Shown here: one piece after another, positions 1 to 7,872 of the stretch
Layout of the letters: the number at the start of each line of letters is the position of its first letter
How positions within the stretch are numbered: position 1 is the first letter of the stretch
IMG/VR virus record: IMGVR_UViG_3300017971_000200
Location: 97,621 to 161,620 of that record
Length of the DNA stretch: 64,000 bases
Direction: 5' to 3' (one strand)
From: a virus
Program-made: the position numbers and the translations under genes
Notes under the pieces: generated by a model
Told to the model about the DNA's origin: nothing
Databases searched by the model: none
What the model saw: only the letters and a program-made list of their open reading frames with translations

Positions 1-38
1 TTAGCTGGGATAACGATTGATAAACTTTGTACTTCCAC
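1..38 (-). CDS. Partial CDS, probable family 2 glycosyltransferase N-terminus
   Basis: A GTG start at 38 preceded by GAAAGG gives M-E-V-Q-S-L-S-I-V-I-P-A and runs off the window. LSIVIPA is the usual first beta strand of GT-A family 2 glycosyltransferases. It lies just downstream of the promoter at 69-107, so it would be first in its transcript. Only 12 codons are visible; the assignment rests on that short motif and on the glycosyltransferases at the other end of the window. Confidence 0.4.
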   Translation of the reverse strand, partial: MEVQSLSIVIPA

Positions 39-68
39 TCTATAACCTTTCTCTTTTTAAACTACCTA

Positions 69-107
69 AATATACGAAATAAATGTGGATTTGTCAACTG
101 TTTTCTG
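69..107 (-). promoter_or_regulatory. Phage promoter P1
   Basis: Minus-strand TTGACA (97-92), 17-base spacer, TATATT (74-69), with CAGAAAACAG directly upstream of the -35 (107-98). It reads toward the partial glycosyltransferase. The -35 box supplies the TGA stop of the nadD-like gene. Confidence 0.85.
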
Positions 108-738
108 ATCTTTTTTCATATAATTTATGTTCTCTAATGTAGTTTAAAACCTTACGGGGCAAGTATCTTCCTGCAACGGTAACTCCACTTTTCAACCAAT
201 TACGTACCAATGTTGCTGATAAACTATTCCGTTTTACATCAATTACGATAATCTTATTAATGTTTTTTGATAGAATAGGATTAGAACTAATAATTTTTGC
301 AATATCATCTGTACCTCTACCAATAACTACAAGGCTCGCCATTTCAAAAATCTTTTCTGGTTGTTTCCAATTATGAAATTCTTTTAGATTATCACTCCCC
401 ATAACGAAGAACAACTCACTTTCTCTAAACATATTTTTATATCGGCGTAACAGCTCATATGTATACATTTTTCCAAATGAAAGAGCATCTACTCCACCAA
501 CACTATAAATACATCCATCAATCGGAGCACTATCATCGAAAATTTCCTGAATCATATTGATTCTATGTTCGACATCTTCTAAACCATTTTTGTCATATTC
601 ATTATTTGTTGGCTCAAACATTAACCAACTTAGACTTAATTTTTTCGCCACTAATTCAGCAATCTGAACGTGCGCAGTTGTTATCGGATTGAATGATCCG
701 CCATAAATACCAACTTTACCCGTCAATCTCTGTGTCAT
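94..738 (-). CDS. nadD: Nicotinate/nicotinamide-nucleotide adenylyltransferase-like protein (NadD)
   Basis: 214 residues, typical NadD length. It joins an adenylyl group from ATP to a nicotinate or nicotinamide mononucleotide, the step that forms (deamido-)NAD. The N-terminus has GGSFNPITTAH (13-23), the nucleotidyltransferase GxFxPxTxxH signature, and near 172-179 there is an S-A-T-x-V-R form of the C-terminal ISSTxIR motif. The ATG has GGAG seven bases upstream and overlaps the previous gene by 23 bases. The C-terminus ENS plus stop is encoded by promoter P1. An NAD-dependent ligase lies in the same window; no other NAD gene is seen. Mononucleotide preference cannot be read from sequence. 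Confidence 0.82.
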   Translation of the reverse strand: MTQRLTGKVGIYGGSFNPITTAHVQIAELVAKKLSLSWLMFEPTNNEYDKNGLEDVEHRINMIQEIFDDSAPIDGCIYSVGGVDALSFGKMYTYELLRRYKNMFRESELFFVMGSDNLKEFHNWKQPEKIFEMASLVVIGRGTDDIAKIISSNPILSKNINKIIVIDVKRNSLSATLVRNWLKSGVTVAGRYLPRKVLNYIREHKLYEKRSENS

Positions 739-1093
739 CTGGTAACTCCACTTCTATTAAATCCAATATAAAATACCATGATTCATTCCTATCTTCTTCT
801 GATACTTGAGCCAACAACTTACCTGCTTCTTCTGGCGAAATCCTAAACGTTACTCGATTTCCATGATTATATAAAAAAGGAATAAGTTCAGATACATCAG
901 CATCCATCGCTATAAACTCAAGTAACAATGAATACAAATCTAAATCCCATACACATTGACCCAACTCTTTGGCTTGTTCTTGAACAAATTCAACAAACTT
1001 GTCCTCGTCTATACATGAATCATATACCCATGAATCAAGTTCATTAACATCTTCAATCGACAAACCTAACAATTTTTCCATCCATTTATCCAT
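716..1093 (-). CDS. Acidic protein of unknown function
   Basis: 125 residues, strongly acidic, with no signal peptide or membrane segment and no family I recognise. GGGAG precedes the ATG. It ends inside the start region of the nadD-like gene, so the two are probably translated together. Upstream (1094-1160) is a short AT-rich gap with TATAAT-like sequence. Confidence 0.75.
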   Translation of the reverse strand: MDKWMEKLLGLSIEDVNELDSWVYDSCIDEDKFVEFVQEQAKELGQCVWDLDLYSLLLEFIAMDADVSELIPFLYNHGNRVTFRISPEEAGKLLAQVSEEDRNESWYFILDLIEVELPDDTEIDG

Positions 1094-1160
1094 AATATAT
1101 CTCCCACGTTATATTATATTAAACGAACTAAAAACATAAAAGTTCATTCATATATAAATA

Positions 1161-1403
1161 TTATGGTAATTCACATCCCACTTCTGTAATCTCAGTTTGT
1201 AACCCTAAATACTCAAGTTTGTCTTTCATTTCAATAGCTTTTTCTTTGTCAATGTTCTCTACTATCGGACAAGAACCATTTACGTGAGTGATTAAAGTAA
1301 ATGATTGAGCTTCGTCAAGTTCCAAACCGCATACTTCCATCAGTGCCATCTGCACATCCGAGTGATGATTTACATCGTCATTGATTAGGTGTAAACTATA
1401 CAT
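1161..1403 (-). CDS. clpS: ClpS-like N-degron adaptor
   Basis: 80 residues, the size of the ClpS core. ClpS binds proteins with bulky N-terminal residues and hands them to the ClpA/ClpC unfoldase. The substrate-pocket signature is intact: N8-D9-D10 in LHLINDD, and H40 in THVNGS followed by CPIV, matching the family NDD and H-x-x-G elements; the end resembles the family's final helix and strand. The flexible N-terminal tail that engages ClpA in bacterial ClpS is nearly absent: only seven residues precede NDD. It may therefore recruit or block rather than act as a full adaptor. It overlaps the upstream gene by 8 bases. Confidence 0.8.
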   Translation of the reverse strand: MYSLHLINDDVNHHSDVQMALMEVCGLELDEAQSFTLITHVNGSCPIVENIDKEKAIEMKDKLEYLGLQTEITEVGCELP

Positions 1404-1560
1404 CTTTCTTACCTTTCTTTTCGTTCTCTATTATATCCATTATTCGCCGTGTGGCTACATCGGTTATTCGTTTCTTAGCCATTTTTGAGTGACCGTCCAT
1501 TACCTGTTGAACGGTCACTATGACTTCATGAATTTTGTTTTCTAAATCTTTGTTAGACAT
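1396..1560 (-). CDS. Small hypothetical protein
   Basis: 54 residues, start MSNKDLENKIHEV, mostly helical and basic at the C-terminus. Its stop overlaps the ClpS start (ATGTATAG), and its start overlaps the end of the next gene upstream by 8 bases, so it is part of the same translationally coupled string. No recognised domain. Confidence 0.7.
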   Translation of the reverse strand: MSNKDLENKIHEVIVTVQQVMDGHSKMAKKRITDVATRRIMDIIENEKKGKKDV

Positions 1561-1867
1561 TTCTATCCAAAATTTGAAATTCTAAAGGTTTCCAACCTTT
1601 TGCTTTACGAATCTTATTGAAGTTTTTTACGTAGGCACGAGTTTCATCAAGCTCCATCGGAATGATTCTTACTTTGAGACCTGTCTTTTCATCCAAGTTC
1701 ATACGTTCAGCAAAAACTGTTGAATCAACGCCAGTAATCAAAGAATCTCCACGATTCTTTTTCAAGTATGTTCCATTCGGCATACATACAATCATATCAT
1801 AATCATCATTAATTACTTTGACACGAAATTCAAAGTGTCCTCTAATATCCATTTTTCTAAACTTCAT
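1553..1867 (-). CDS. Hypothetical protein
   Basis: 104 residues, beta-rich first half and basic C-terminus (KIRKAKGWKPLEF). No signal peptide or known motif. ATGA-overlapped with the zinc-ribbon gene upstream. Confidence 0.75.
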   Translation of the reverse strand: MKFRKMDIRGHFEFRVKVINDDYDMIVCMPNGTYLKKNRGDSLITGVDSTVFAERMNLDEKTGLKVRIIPMELDETRAYVKNFNKIRKAKGWKPLEFQILDRNV

Positions 1868-2124
1868 ACACGTTCCTTTCTTTGTTTTTCTTTATATGAA
1901 ATGATCCAATTAGGCTGTGTTGCTAACCATTCATCTTCGTCGGGAATATCCCATTCAATGTTACCACAATCGTAACATCTTACACCATAAGCGCCACTGG
2001 CCTGTTCGCACAAGGCGTTCCAGGCTCGATTCCAAGACCCACGATCAAGAAATAATGATCCACATTTTTCACAAGTAGGTATTTTAAAGAAGTGACAAAA
2101 CGATTTAAAAAATGCTTTAATCAT
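1864..2124 (-). CDS. Small zinc-ribbon protein
   Basis: 86 residues. Cys pairs CEKC (near 18) and CYDC (near 51) are spaced as in a zinc ribbon, with a Trp-rich C-terminal part. Likely a single structural zinc site; function unknown. One of about twenty such microproteins in the window. Confidence 0.75.
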   Translation of the reverse strand: MIKAFFKSFCHFFKIPTCEKCGSLFLDRGSWNRAWNALCEQASGAYGVRCYDCGNIEWDIPDEDEWLATQPNWIISYKEKQRKERV

Positions 2125-2374
2125 TTAAAAATAATCTTTCTAACTGTTTTTCTGTTATATCATAAAATCCATCTGGCCAAGTGTGACAACGACCATCCGA
2201 ATCTATCTCAATTTTGTGTTCATTAAACATTACATAATATCCACTTAACTTTTGTTCCATAATCTGAACGCGAACATCATTAAAAGAATATTCACTTTCA
2301 ATAGTTCCAATGAAGTTATCTTTAGGATCATATAAAAAACACATGATTTGTGGTATGTTATTTATTTTAATCAT
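2117..2374 (-). CDS. Hypothetical protein
   Basis: 85 residues, probably a small alpha/beta fold. No recognised family. Overlaps the zinc-ribbon start by 8 bases. Confidence 0.72.
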   Translation of the reverse strand: MIKINNIPQIMCFLYDPKDNFIGTIESEYSFNDVRVQIMEQKLSGYYVMFNEHKIEIDSDGRCHTWPDGFYDITEKQLERLFLND

Positions 2375-2384
2375 AATATCCTCA

Positions 2385-2612
2385 TTACATATTTGCTATC
2401 ATTTCTTCAACTAAAATCAAATCTTCAGCAACAATATTCAACTCTCGTTGTTTTTCTGCTAACAAATCATTCAACACTTCAACTTTATTTTGATAAATTA
2501 TTTCTTTGAGTTCGGCAATTTCAGCTTCCAAACGTTCTTTTTTAGCATACATCTTTTTTACATAACTAAAATCTTGTTCCATTTTATATATCCTTATTTT
2601 ACGGGATTCCAA
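2385..2612 (-). CDS. Small coiled-coil protein
   Basis: 75 residues, nearly all charged heptad-like helix (K, E, L rich, residues 15-70). Likely a coiled coil; partner unknown. Confidence 0.75.
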   Translation of the reverse strand: MESRKIRIYKMEQDFSYVKKMYAKKERLEAEIAELKEIIYQNKVEVLNDLLAEKQRELNIVAEDLILVEEMIANM

Positions 2613-2875
2613 ATAGTTAATCTATGTTTTAATTTACCTATTCTTTCTATATCAGTAAAACCCTCAGGAATTTCTCGACCAGTTCTTTTCCAATTTTTAC
2701 GAGCTTCACCTTTAGACCGAAACAATCCAAACATAACTAATATATCAAACATATCTTCATCAGGTCCAACACCAACAAAACCTTCATCTTCACCAAACAA
2801 ATGTTTGAATAAATCTACATTTGATTCTAAATTATCATTTTGTACGATAACATTAAACTCTTGACCCATACTCAT
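2594..2875 (-). CDS. Hypothetical protein, first gene of transcript
   Basis: 93 residues from the ATG at 2875 (MSMGQEF), chosen because GAAAGGA lies nine bases upstream; an in-frame ATG at 2899 sits at the expected transcription start of the 2905-2943 promoter and cannot be used. The C-terminal half (GLFRSKGEARKNW) loosely recalls an S4-type RNA-binding helix, but the match is short and I do not assign it. Confidence 0.75.
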   Translation of the reverse strand: MSMGQEFNVIVQNDNLESNVDLFKHLFGEDEGFVGVGPDEDMFDILVMFGLFRSKGEARKNWKRTGREIPEGFTDIERIGKLKHRLTIWNPVK

Positions 2876-2904
2876 TTTATTTTTTCCTTTCTCAAACATA
2901 CCTA

Positions 2905-2943
2905 AATATACGAAAAAACGGCGTCTTTGTCAACTGTTTTTTT
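2905..2943 (-). promoter_or_regulatory. Phage promoter P2
   Basis: TTGACA (2933-2928), 17-base spacer, TATATT (2910-2905); the upstream block is a variant, GAAAAAAACAG. Drives the 2594-2875 gene and those below it, divergent from the plus-strand operon. Confidence 0.85.
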
Positions 2944-2949
2944 CAATAT

Positions 2950-2987
2950 TTGTAACTTTTTTTCATTTTTTCTCGTATACTATATAA
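2950..2987 (+). promoter_or_regulatory. Possible promoter of the plus-strand operon
   Basis: TTGTAA (2950-2955) and TATACT (2976-2981) with a 20-base gap; or the -10 is the adjacent TATATAA. It lacks the conserved block of the minus-strand promoters, so this operon may be expressed at a different time. GAAAGGA ahead of the ATG at 3004 supports a short leader. Confidence 0.4.
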
Positions 2988-3003
2988 ACGAAAGGAATAA
3001 ACC

Positions 3004-3141
3004 ATGTTTACAAACATTATTTTAGGAATTATTATTTTGATTTTCGCCATACCATTTGTCTACATTATTATTGCAGACCTATTTGACGTGGCGAAACGAT
3101 TAAAACCATACATCATATTAGCGTTCAACAAACTCACATAA
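3004..3141 (+). CDS. Single-pass membrane microprotein
   Basis: 45 residues: a strong hydrophobic helix (about 5-25) followed by a basic tail (AKRLKPY). GAAAGGA upstream of the ATG. The stop is followed at once by AGGAGG for the next gene. First gene of the only plus-strand operon. Size and layout would suit a holin-like or toxin-like protein, but nothing proves it. Confidence 0.7.
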   Translation: MFTNIILGIIILIFAIPFVYIIIADLFDVAKRLKPYIILAFNKLT

Positions 3142-3152
3142 GGAGGCTTATC

Positions 3153-3548
3153 ATGAAACTTTTACTAACTTTTTTACTTGTCATTTTATTCGTGTCGCCA
3201 ACATTAGCAAACAGCGAACGACTTATTAAAAATGCGTTACCAAATTATGAACTTGCATTAAGTTCAAATAATAACGGGCTAATCATTTCTGCCGTTGAAA
3301 ATGTAGTTGAATTAAAAATTCGTGCTCCATATTTAGATTTGTCAAAGATCATAACTAAACTTGATAAATTGTCTGAAAGTGAAACACCTGAAATTAAATA
3401 CAAATCTTTTGTTGTTAGTTCATTTCTTAAAAATCCACACTTTTTTACTTGGCTAAAAGATAAAAACGATCAAGAAAAACTTGAGTTAATGAAAAAAATG
3501 TTGTCTCATTTAGAACAATTCGCTAACAAAAAACATAAGGAGAATTAA
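3153..3548 (+). CDS. Secreted helical protein
   Basis: 131 residues with a Sec signal peptide (1-19, cleavage after TLA) and then a mostly helical mature part. Strong AGGAGG ribosome binding site. HEAT-like or four-helix content is possible but not clear. Exported to periplasm or surface together with its neighbour; function unknown. Confidence 0.8.
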   Translation: MKLLLTFLLVILFVSPTLANSERLIKNALPNYELALSSNNNGLIISAVENVVELKIRAPYLDLSKIITKLDKLSESETPEIKYKSFVVSSFLKNPHFFTWLKDKNDQEKLELMKKMLSHLEQFANKKHKEN

Positions 3549-3550
3549 TT

Positions 3551-3952
3551 ATGAAACAATTTTTTATTATTCTACTTTCATTGTTGTTTGTTGTTCCTGT
3601 AATGTCTCAAGATACTTTATCTGTCAGGACTTTTGATGATCTTGGCCCAGCCCTTGAGAAAAAACTTGAGCCTCTCAAACAACTTGAATCATTACCACAC
3701 GACGATTGTAATTGCGAAGAATGTATGGTAATCAAAAACAAGGTTGCTGACGAAGTTGACGCCATCGTTTTAGATGTCGATATTCAACTTGAACCCTGGC
3801 AATCTCGTACATTCCATGAAAAAATAAAATATGGTATGAACAAGATTGAAACACTTAATAAACTGGGCGAAAAAATTCGTAACAAGGAGCGTCTTCGGCA
3901 TAGACACCACGATCACGAATGCGAAAAATGCCCGAAAACATTGGAAAATTAA
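3551..3952 (+). CDS. Secreted Cys/His-rich protein
   Basis: 133 residues, Sec signal peptide 1-19 (VMS|Q). The mature part has CNCEEC near 55 and a C-terminal HRHHDHECEKC cluster, which together could bind a metal ion or form disulfides after export. AAGGAG precedes the ATG. Coupled to the secreted helical protein upstream. Confidence 0.8.
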   Translation: MKQFFIILLSLLFVVPVMSQDTLSVRTFDDLGPALEKKLEPLKQLESLPHDDCNCEECMVIKNKVADEVDAIVLDVDIQLEPWQSRTFHEKIKYGMNKIETLNKLGEKIRNKERLRHRHHDHECEKCPKTLEN

Positions 3953-3968
3953 TCATAGGAGTAATAAC

Positions 3969-4289
3969 ATGGAACTTGGATTTTTAGTACCTGTAGCATT
4001 TTTGTTCTTAATCGGTTGGATTGTTAAAACAATCTCTGACAACAAAGTAAGAAAACGTGCTTTAGAAAATGGTAATCTCAATGAAAGTATCAAACATCTA
4101 TGGCAAAAATCTTACGCGAATCGTCCACTACAAAACATTAAATGGGCTATTATATTTGCCGGAATTGGATTCGTAATACTTCTTGCTCACCTGTTCGCCC
4201 TTGCTGAAGCTGTCGCTATTGGATTCGTATGTATTGTTGTCGCTGTTGCTTTACTTGTATATTATAAAATGGAAAAAAATAAATGTTAA
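3969..4289 (+). CDS. DUF6249-like membrane protein
   Basis: 106 residues from the ATG at 3969, which follows AGGAGT. A longer in-frame start at 3846 lies inside the previous gene and lacks a binding site. One N-terminal helix (5-22), a basic linker with RKRALENGN, then two helices (about 58-75 and 80-98). This plan resembles the DUF6249 membrane family. Last gene before the terminator. Confidence 0.72.
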   Translation: MELGFLVPVAFLFLIGWIVKTISDNKVRKRALENGNLNESIKHLWQKSYANRPLQNIKWAIIFAGIGFVILLAHLFALAEAVAIGFVCIVVAVALLVYYKMEKNKC

Positions 4290-4305
4290 AACAATCCTAC
4301 CTAAT

Positions 4306-4343
4306 AAAAAGGGCGTCATTCTAACCCCCAGACGCCCTTTTTT
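4306..4343. terminator. Bidirectional rho-independent terminator
   Basis: Perfect 7-bp stem GGGCGTC (4311-4317)/GACGCCC (4331-4337), with A-run on the left and T-run on the right, so it ends transcripts from both sides. It separates the convergent plus-strand operon and the minus-strand gene ending at 4343. Confidence 0.9.
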
Positions 4344-4558
4344 TAATTCAAATCCTCTTTTGATTCTACTATTACCGTTACATCGGGACGCCCTAACGCT
4401 TTAGCAAGAGTTTCTAACATAAATGTCGTCTCAACCTTTTCTTCAGTTGTCACTGGACTATTCACTCTAATTTTGAATGTTCCATCCGACGGCAATGAAC
4501 TTATTTCTTTAATCAACCTATTTGCTAAATCATCTACCTCTTTCTCATAATCTGTCAT
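4343..4558 (-). CDS. Hypothetical protein
   Basis: 71 residues, acidic, alpha-beta. Ends at the terminator. No recognised family. Confidence 0.7.
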   Translation of the reverse strand: MTDYEKEVDDLANRLIKEISSLPSDGTFKIRVNSPVTTEEKVETTFMLETLAKALGRPDVTVIVESKEDLN

Positions 4559-4559
4559 A

Positions 4560-4817
4560 TTATATTCCTTTCCCTAAATCGTCTAAAAACTTTAACATTC
4601 CTTTTTCAATAAAATCATATACGTGTTGGGCGACATACTCAAGTTTATCTACATGAAATGAATCATGAGAAGGATTTTCACTAACTCCACTTGAGCAGTT
4701 ACATGCGCTCATAGAGATTAATCCAAACCATTGACCTCTTTCATCTTCGCCAACTTCCGAGATAATCCAAAAAGAGTTACCAAACTTTACTACATTTCCT
4801 TTATTATAACGTCTCAT
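4560..4817 (-). CDS. Hypothetical protein
   Basis: 85 residues; N-terminal beta-rich part (NVVKFGNSFWIISEV) with a CNC motif, then a helical end. Start overlaps the upstream stop as ATGA. Confidence 0.72.
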   Translation of the reverse strand: MRRYNKGNVVKFGNSFWIISEVGEDERGQWFGLISMSACNCSSGVSENPSHDSFHVDKLEYVAQHVYDFIEKGMLKFLDDLGKGI

Positions 4818-4975
4818 TTGTCTTTTACTATAACAGTTTTTTCATTTATCAAACCAACAATAAGTTGTGTTTGTAACTCAACAAATTCTTCTAATTCATC
4901 TACACTCATTTTATCCAATATCTCTTGTCGCTCTTTCGCGGGTTTCCCCATAAATTCTAATATATCAATTTCCAT
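4814..4975 (-). CDS. Small helical protein
   Basis: 53 residues, start MEIDILEFMG with GGAGG upstream; amphipathic and acidic. ATGA overlap with the next gene and 11-base overlap with the previous one support it as real. Confidence 0.65.
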   Translation of the reverse strand: MEIDILEFMGKPAKERQEILDKMSVDELEEFVELQTQLIVGLINEKTVIVKDK

Positions 4976-5597
4976 ATGCGTCTACGCCTCCAAATGATTT
5001 ATACAAACTATTTAATGTTACTATTTCTATTTTTTCCAATCCACCAGTTCGCTGATCAAATTTTCTCTCTATATCATAAACAACCTTTGACGCCTTTTCT
5101 ATCGATTCTTCACTTAAATTAAACCTATTACTTTCAATCGCACTTTTTATTCTTCTAAACTTACCACGAATGGATGCTCTTTTCTCAGTATATTCAACAA
5201 TATTATTTGCATCTTCAAATGACTTTATAGGATCACTCCAAGTTTTTATAGGCGTCGATCCGTGATACAAATCCCAATCACCGGTTTCTTTATTAAATGA
5301 TAAAATCCAATTACCTTTACGACGAAATTCCGTGACCTCAATCATTTCCCAATCTTGATCTTTCGCCCATTCTTTTATAACGAAATCAAGTGCTTCTCCC
5401 TTTGACGAAAATTCAGCGACCCGGTTATCAACTTTCTTAGCGTTTACAATCCACCTTTCTTTACCATCACCTGGCATCAATACTCTACTTACACCATAAA
5501 CACCTAATGTAAATAATTTATTATCCATAGGCGAATTATCACTAATTTGACCAAAAAAATCTAAAGCGATTCTATATTCTAATGCAGTACCACTCAT
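4965..5597 (-). CDS. Hypothetical protein
   Basis: 210 residues. Beta-rich N-terminal two thirds and a helical, basic C-terminal third (about 125-190). No signal peptide, no motif I recognise. Overlaps the secreted-protein gene upstream by ATGA. Confidence 0.78.
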   Translation of the reverse strand: MSGTALEYRIALDFFGQISDNSPMDNKLFTLGVYGVSRVLMPGDGKERWIVNAKKVDNRVAEFSSKGEALDFVIKEWAKDQDWEMIEVTEFRRKGNWILSFNKETGDWDLYHGSTPIKTWSDPIKSFEDANNIVEYTEKRASIRGKFRRIKSAIESNRFNLSEESIEKASKVVYDIERKFDQRTGGLEKIEIVTLNSLYKSFGGVDAYGN

Positions 5598-6031
5598 GGT
5601 ATATCCTTTTTCACAAATGAATATGATTCATAAACATCTAATCCTACCACTCGTCCAAATGTCGCCGTTGAATCACTCGTCAGGCGAAAAGCAAACATAA
5701 AAGGTTTTCCATTTTCATCATGAAAGTTTGATGGTTTATTGTTAAACAATCGTTTCTCAACTTTACATACAATAATATTTTTATATACACCTTTTAATTT
5801 GAAATATCGTCCACTCATATATTGTGATGTCGCCACCTTTTTCGTGGGCTCGCCATCTAAATTTCTCAAATATGAGTTGTACTCAAATATCCATATATCT
5901 AATTCGGCTTGAAAATATACCTCGGTGTAAAAATGTTGATCCCAATGTTTTATTTGCCATAAGCCAGAATGCGGGTGTCCGGCGACACCCACACTAACTA
6001 ATATAATGAATATTAAAATAAGTTTTTTCAT
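5594..6031 (-). CDS. Secreted protein of unknown function
   Basis: 145 residues with a Sec signal peptide (1-17, VGVAG). The mature part is beta-rich with many aromatics, like a small exported sandwich domain. ATGA-coupled to the membrane protein gene upstream, suggesting both act at the envelope. Confidence 0.78.
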   Translation of the reverse strand: MKKLILIFIILVSVGVAGHPHSGLWQIKHWDQHFYTEVYFQAELDIWIFEYNSYLRNLDGEPTKKVATSQYMSGRYFKLKGVYKNIIVCKVEKRLFNNKPSNFHDENGKPFMFAFRLTSDSTATFGRVVGLDVYESYSFVKKDIP

Positions 6032-6582
6032 TTAGACGCTTCCGTATCGGGACGACTTGCTTCAGTTTTATTTGTTCCATTAGCAACCAAATCCAAAAGT
6101 TCTTCTGTATGTAATAGATCGGCAGCTTTTTTGACTTTAGGAACAATTACTTTGTATATTTCTTTTACCAATCCCAAGAAAATATATTTCATGAAAACAA
6201 ATGTTATTCCAAATACAATCGCCGTCCAAATACTACCGGTAGACGCGATTAAAACTGCTAAACTTGTATATAACACACTCGACATACTTGTTTGAAATTT
6301 ATACCATTTTGAGTTAAGTTTTTTATCCCACTTCAAAATAGATTCAATCTTTTTCTTGTCCTTTAAATCCTTACTACCGAAAATCGTATCACCGTCTAAC
6401 ATTCCTATAACAATAAGTAATACAACAGTGATTACAAGTTCAAGAATAAACATAATCCACATATAAAAAATCGTTATCGACTCACATGCCGAATTTCCGT
6501 AGTAATAACCATAAATAACTACGGCAGGAATAACTAACCAACCTAAGATATTACCTAAAGTTGTTTTAATTGCTTGCTTCAT
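6028..6582 (-). CDS. Multi-pass membrane protein
   Basis: 184 residues with hydrophobic segments near 10-27, 38-60, 105-122 and 124-140, and a charged loop between. The C-terminal 40 residues are soluble and end in a Thr/Glu-rich tail. AGGAGA before the ATG. No family recognised. Confidence 0.78.
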   Translation of the reverse strand: MKQAIKTTLGNILGWLVIPAVVIYGYYYGNSACESITIFYMWIMFILELVITVVLLIVIGMLDGDTIFGSKDLKDKKKIESILKWDKKLNSKWYKFQTSMSSVLYTSLAVLIASTGSIWTAIVFGITFVFMKYIFLGLVKEIYKVIVPKVKKAADLLHTEELLDLVANGTNKTEASRPDTEASK

Positions 6583-6604
6583 AACATTCTCCTTATTTTA
6601 TTGT

Positions 6605-6793
6605 TTATATTCCAATCCAATCTTCAAAATCTTCTTTTTCGACTTCTTTATCCCACGAAAAATTAAATCCCAACCAACAATATATCGCAGGATTCTTTTT
6701 CAATGTCAATCGTCTCGGTATGATATAACGATACCATATAACATATACACCTTTTACAGGTGACCCGAGTAACCTATACAACTTGTTTAGCAT
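6605..6793 (-). CDS. Small hypothetical protein
   Basis: 62 residues, aromatic-rich (YVIWYRYIIPRR) with an acidic tail. Could be membrane-peripheral. Overlaps the end of the upstream gene by 20 bases. Confidence 0.68.
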   Translation of the reverse strand: MLNKLYRLLGSPVKGVYVIWYRYIIPRRLTLKKNPAIYCWLGFNFSWDKEVEKEDFEDWIGI

Positions 6794-7631
6794 TAGCTTC
6801 TGCCTCCATTTGTTTAAATTCTAAATCTATATCTTTACTTACTTGTATATTTTCTTTATATAATGTATTTAATCGTTTCGCCGTCTCTTTTGTGAATATT
6901 CTCTTGTCCATAAATTCTTTATAATAACTTTCTAATACATTAAAATCTTGTTCAACTATTTCAAGAGCATCATCAGCCATATGAAATTGTAACAACTTGT
7001 CTCTATTCTCTCGGATTAATTGAGAAATTATATAAAACTTTTTTCTTATGTGTTCGTCTTTATCTTCCCATATACGAATACTATCTTTTTTATATGAAGC
7101 ATGATTTTCTTCTGTACGATAACGTTTTACACCATCACTATCTTTCAATACAAGACGTACTTTCATTACTTTATACTTAAACTCACCATTCTTTAAAACA
7201 AGAACTCTATCACCTACATGAATATCACTATTTGTATTGACGCCAACTAAATCGTTCGGCCCCACAGTTTGAAAATGTATGTTACCATTACCTGATGGTT
7301 TTGTTGGTTGAATAACATATTCTAATTGTCTATCATGAACTTGAACTCTCGCAACACTCCACGTATCAGTATTATTGTAACCGAGTTCCGGATGATTCTC
7401 TCCAAACCTAACAATGTCGCCCAACGCAAATGTTTTCGCTAAAGTAACTTCTTTAGTAGAGAATATTTTTTTCGTTCCCTCTACATGAATAAGTACACTA
7501 CCCGTTTGCACTATTGGTTGACCAACGGTTTCTACAACAAAATAACTTCCTTTTGGAAATGTTGTATTTTTATACTTACAATCTTTTGTCGTAACTACAA
7601 TGTCACGCGGGTTTATTTTGTTTGCGCTCAT
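6774..7631 (-). CDS. Beta-barrel repeat protein, paralogue of 8044-8820
   Basis: 285 residues. The first 170 hold two or three small beta-barrel-like units, each starting with a G-D-x-V type strand (ALGDIVRFGE, HVGDRVLVLK), reminiscent of KOW/SH3-like folds. The remainder is helical. The junction IRIWEDKD and following helices match VRIWREKD in the 8044-8820 protein, so the two are paralogues. Function unknown. Confidence 0.78.
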   Translation of the reverse strand: MSANKINPRDIVVTTKDCKYKNTTFPKGSYFVVETVGQPIVQTGSVLIHVEGTKKIFSTKEVTLAKTFALGDIVRFGENHPELGYNNTDTWSVARVQVHDRQLEYVIQPTKPSGNGNIHFQTVGPNDLVGVNTNSDIHVGDRVLVLKNGEFKYKVMKVRLVLKDSDGVKRYRTEENHASYKKDSIRIWEDKDEHIRKKFYIISQLIRENRDKLLQFHMADDALEIVEQDFNVLESYYKEFMDKRIFTKETAKRLNTLYKENIQVSKDIDLEFKQMEAEANAKQVV

Positions 7632-7740
7632 TTCTCAACTTTTGATTTAATTCTAATTTTCTAATCTTTTCGTCTACTCTTTCCTTTTCCACAAGAAGTT
7701 CGGCTAAATCGAGTGCGGAATCACTTCCATGTATTCGCAT
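7603..7740 (-). CDS. Small basic helical protein
   Basis: 45 residues (MRIHGSDSAL...), a single charged helix. Its end overlaps the next start by 29 bases. No stop between it and a plausible ATG; binding site is weak (GAGGTAAATC). Confidence 0.55.
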   Translation of the reverse strand: MRIHGSDSALDLAELLVEKERVDEKIRKLELNQKLRNERKQNKPA

Positions 7741-7743
7741 GAT

Positions 7744-7872
7744 TTACCTCGCTTCCAGAACTTCCACATTCATACCGTATATACTTGCAGCGGCGTGTGT
7801 GGCATCAAAAATATTATACTCAAAAACAGTTCCAACTTTCATTTCACCAACGAATACATTATAGGCTCTCAT
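7744..7872 (-). CDS. Small hypothetical protein
   Basis: 42 residues (MRAYNVFVGEM...) of compact alpha/beta character, the kind of short phage protein whose repeating Ala pairs face a helix. GGAGTT upstream of the ATG. Confidence 0.6.
   Translation of the reverse strand: MRAYNVFVGEMKVGTVFEYNIFDATHAAASIYGMNVEVLEAR

Noticed and set aside
2594-2875. S4-type RNA-binding domain
   Set aside because: Only about ten residues resemble the S4 helix; the rest does not follow.
2876-2899. N-terminal extensions that begin at or upstream of promoters (also 9861-9920, 18652-18693, 40656-40688)
   Set aside because: They start on or before the expected transcription start; a later ATG with a good binding site exists in each case.
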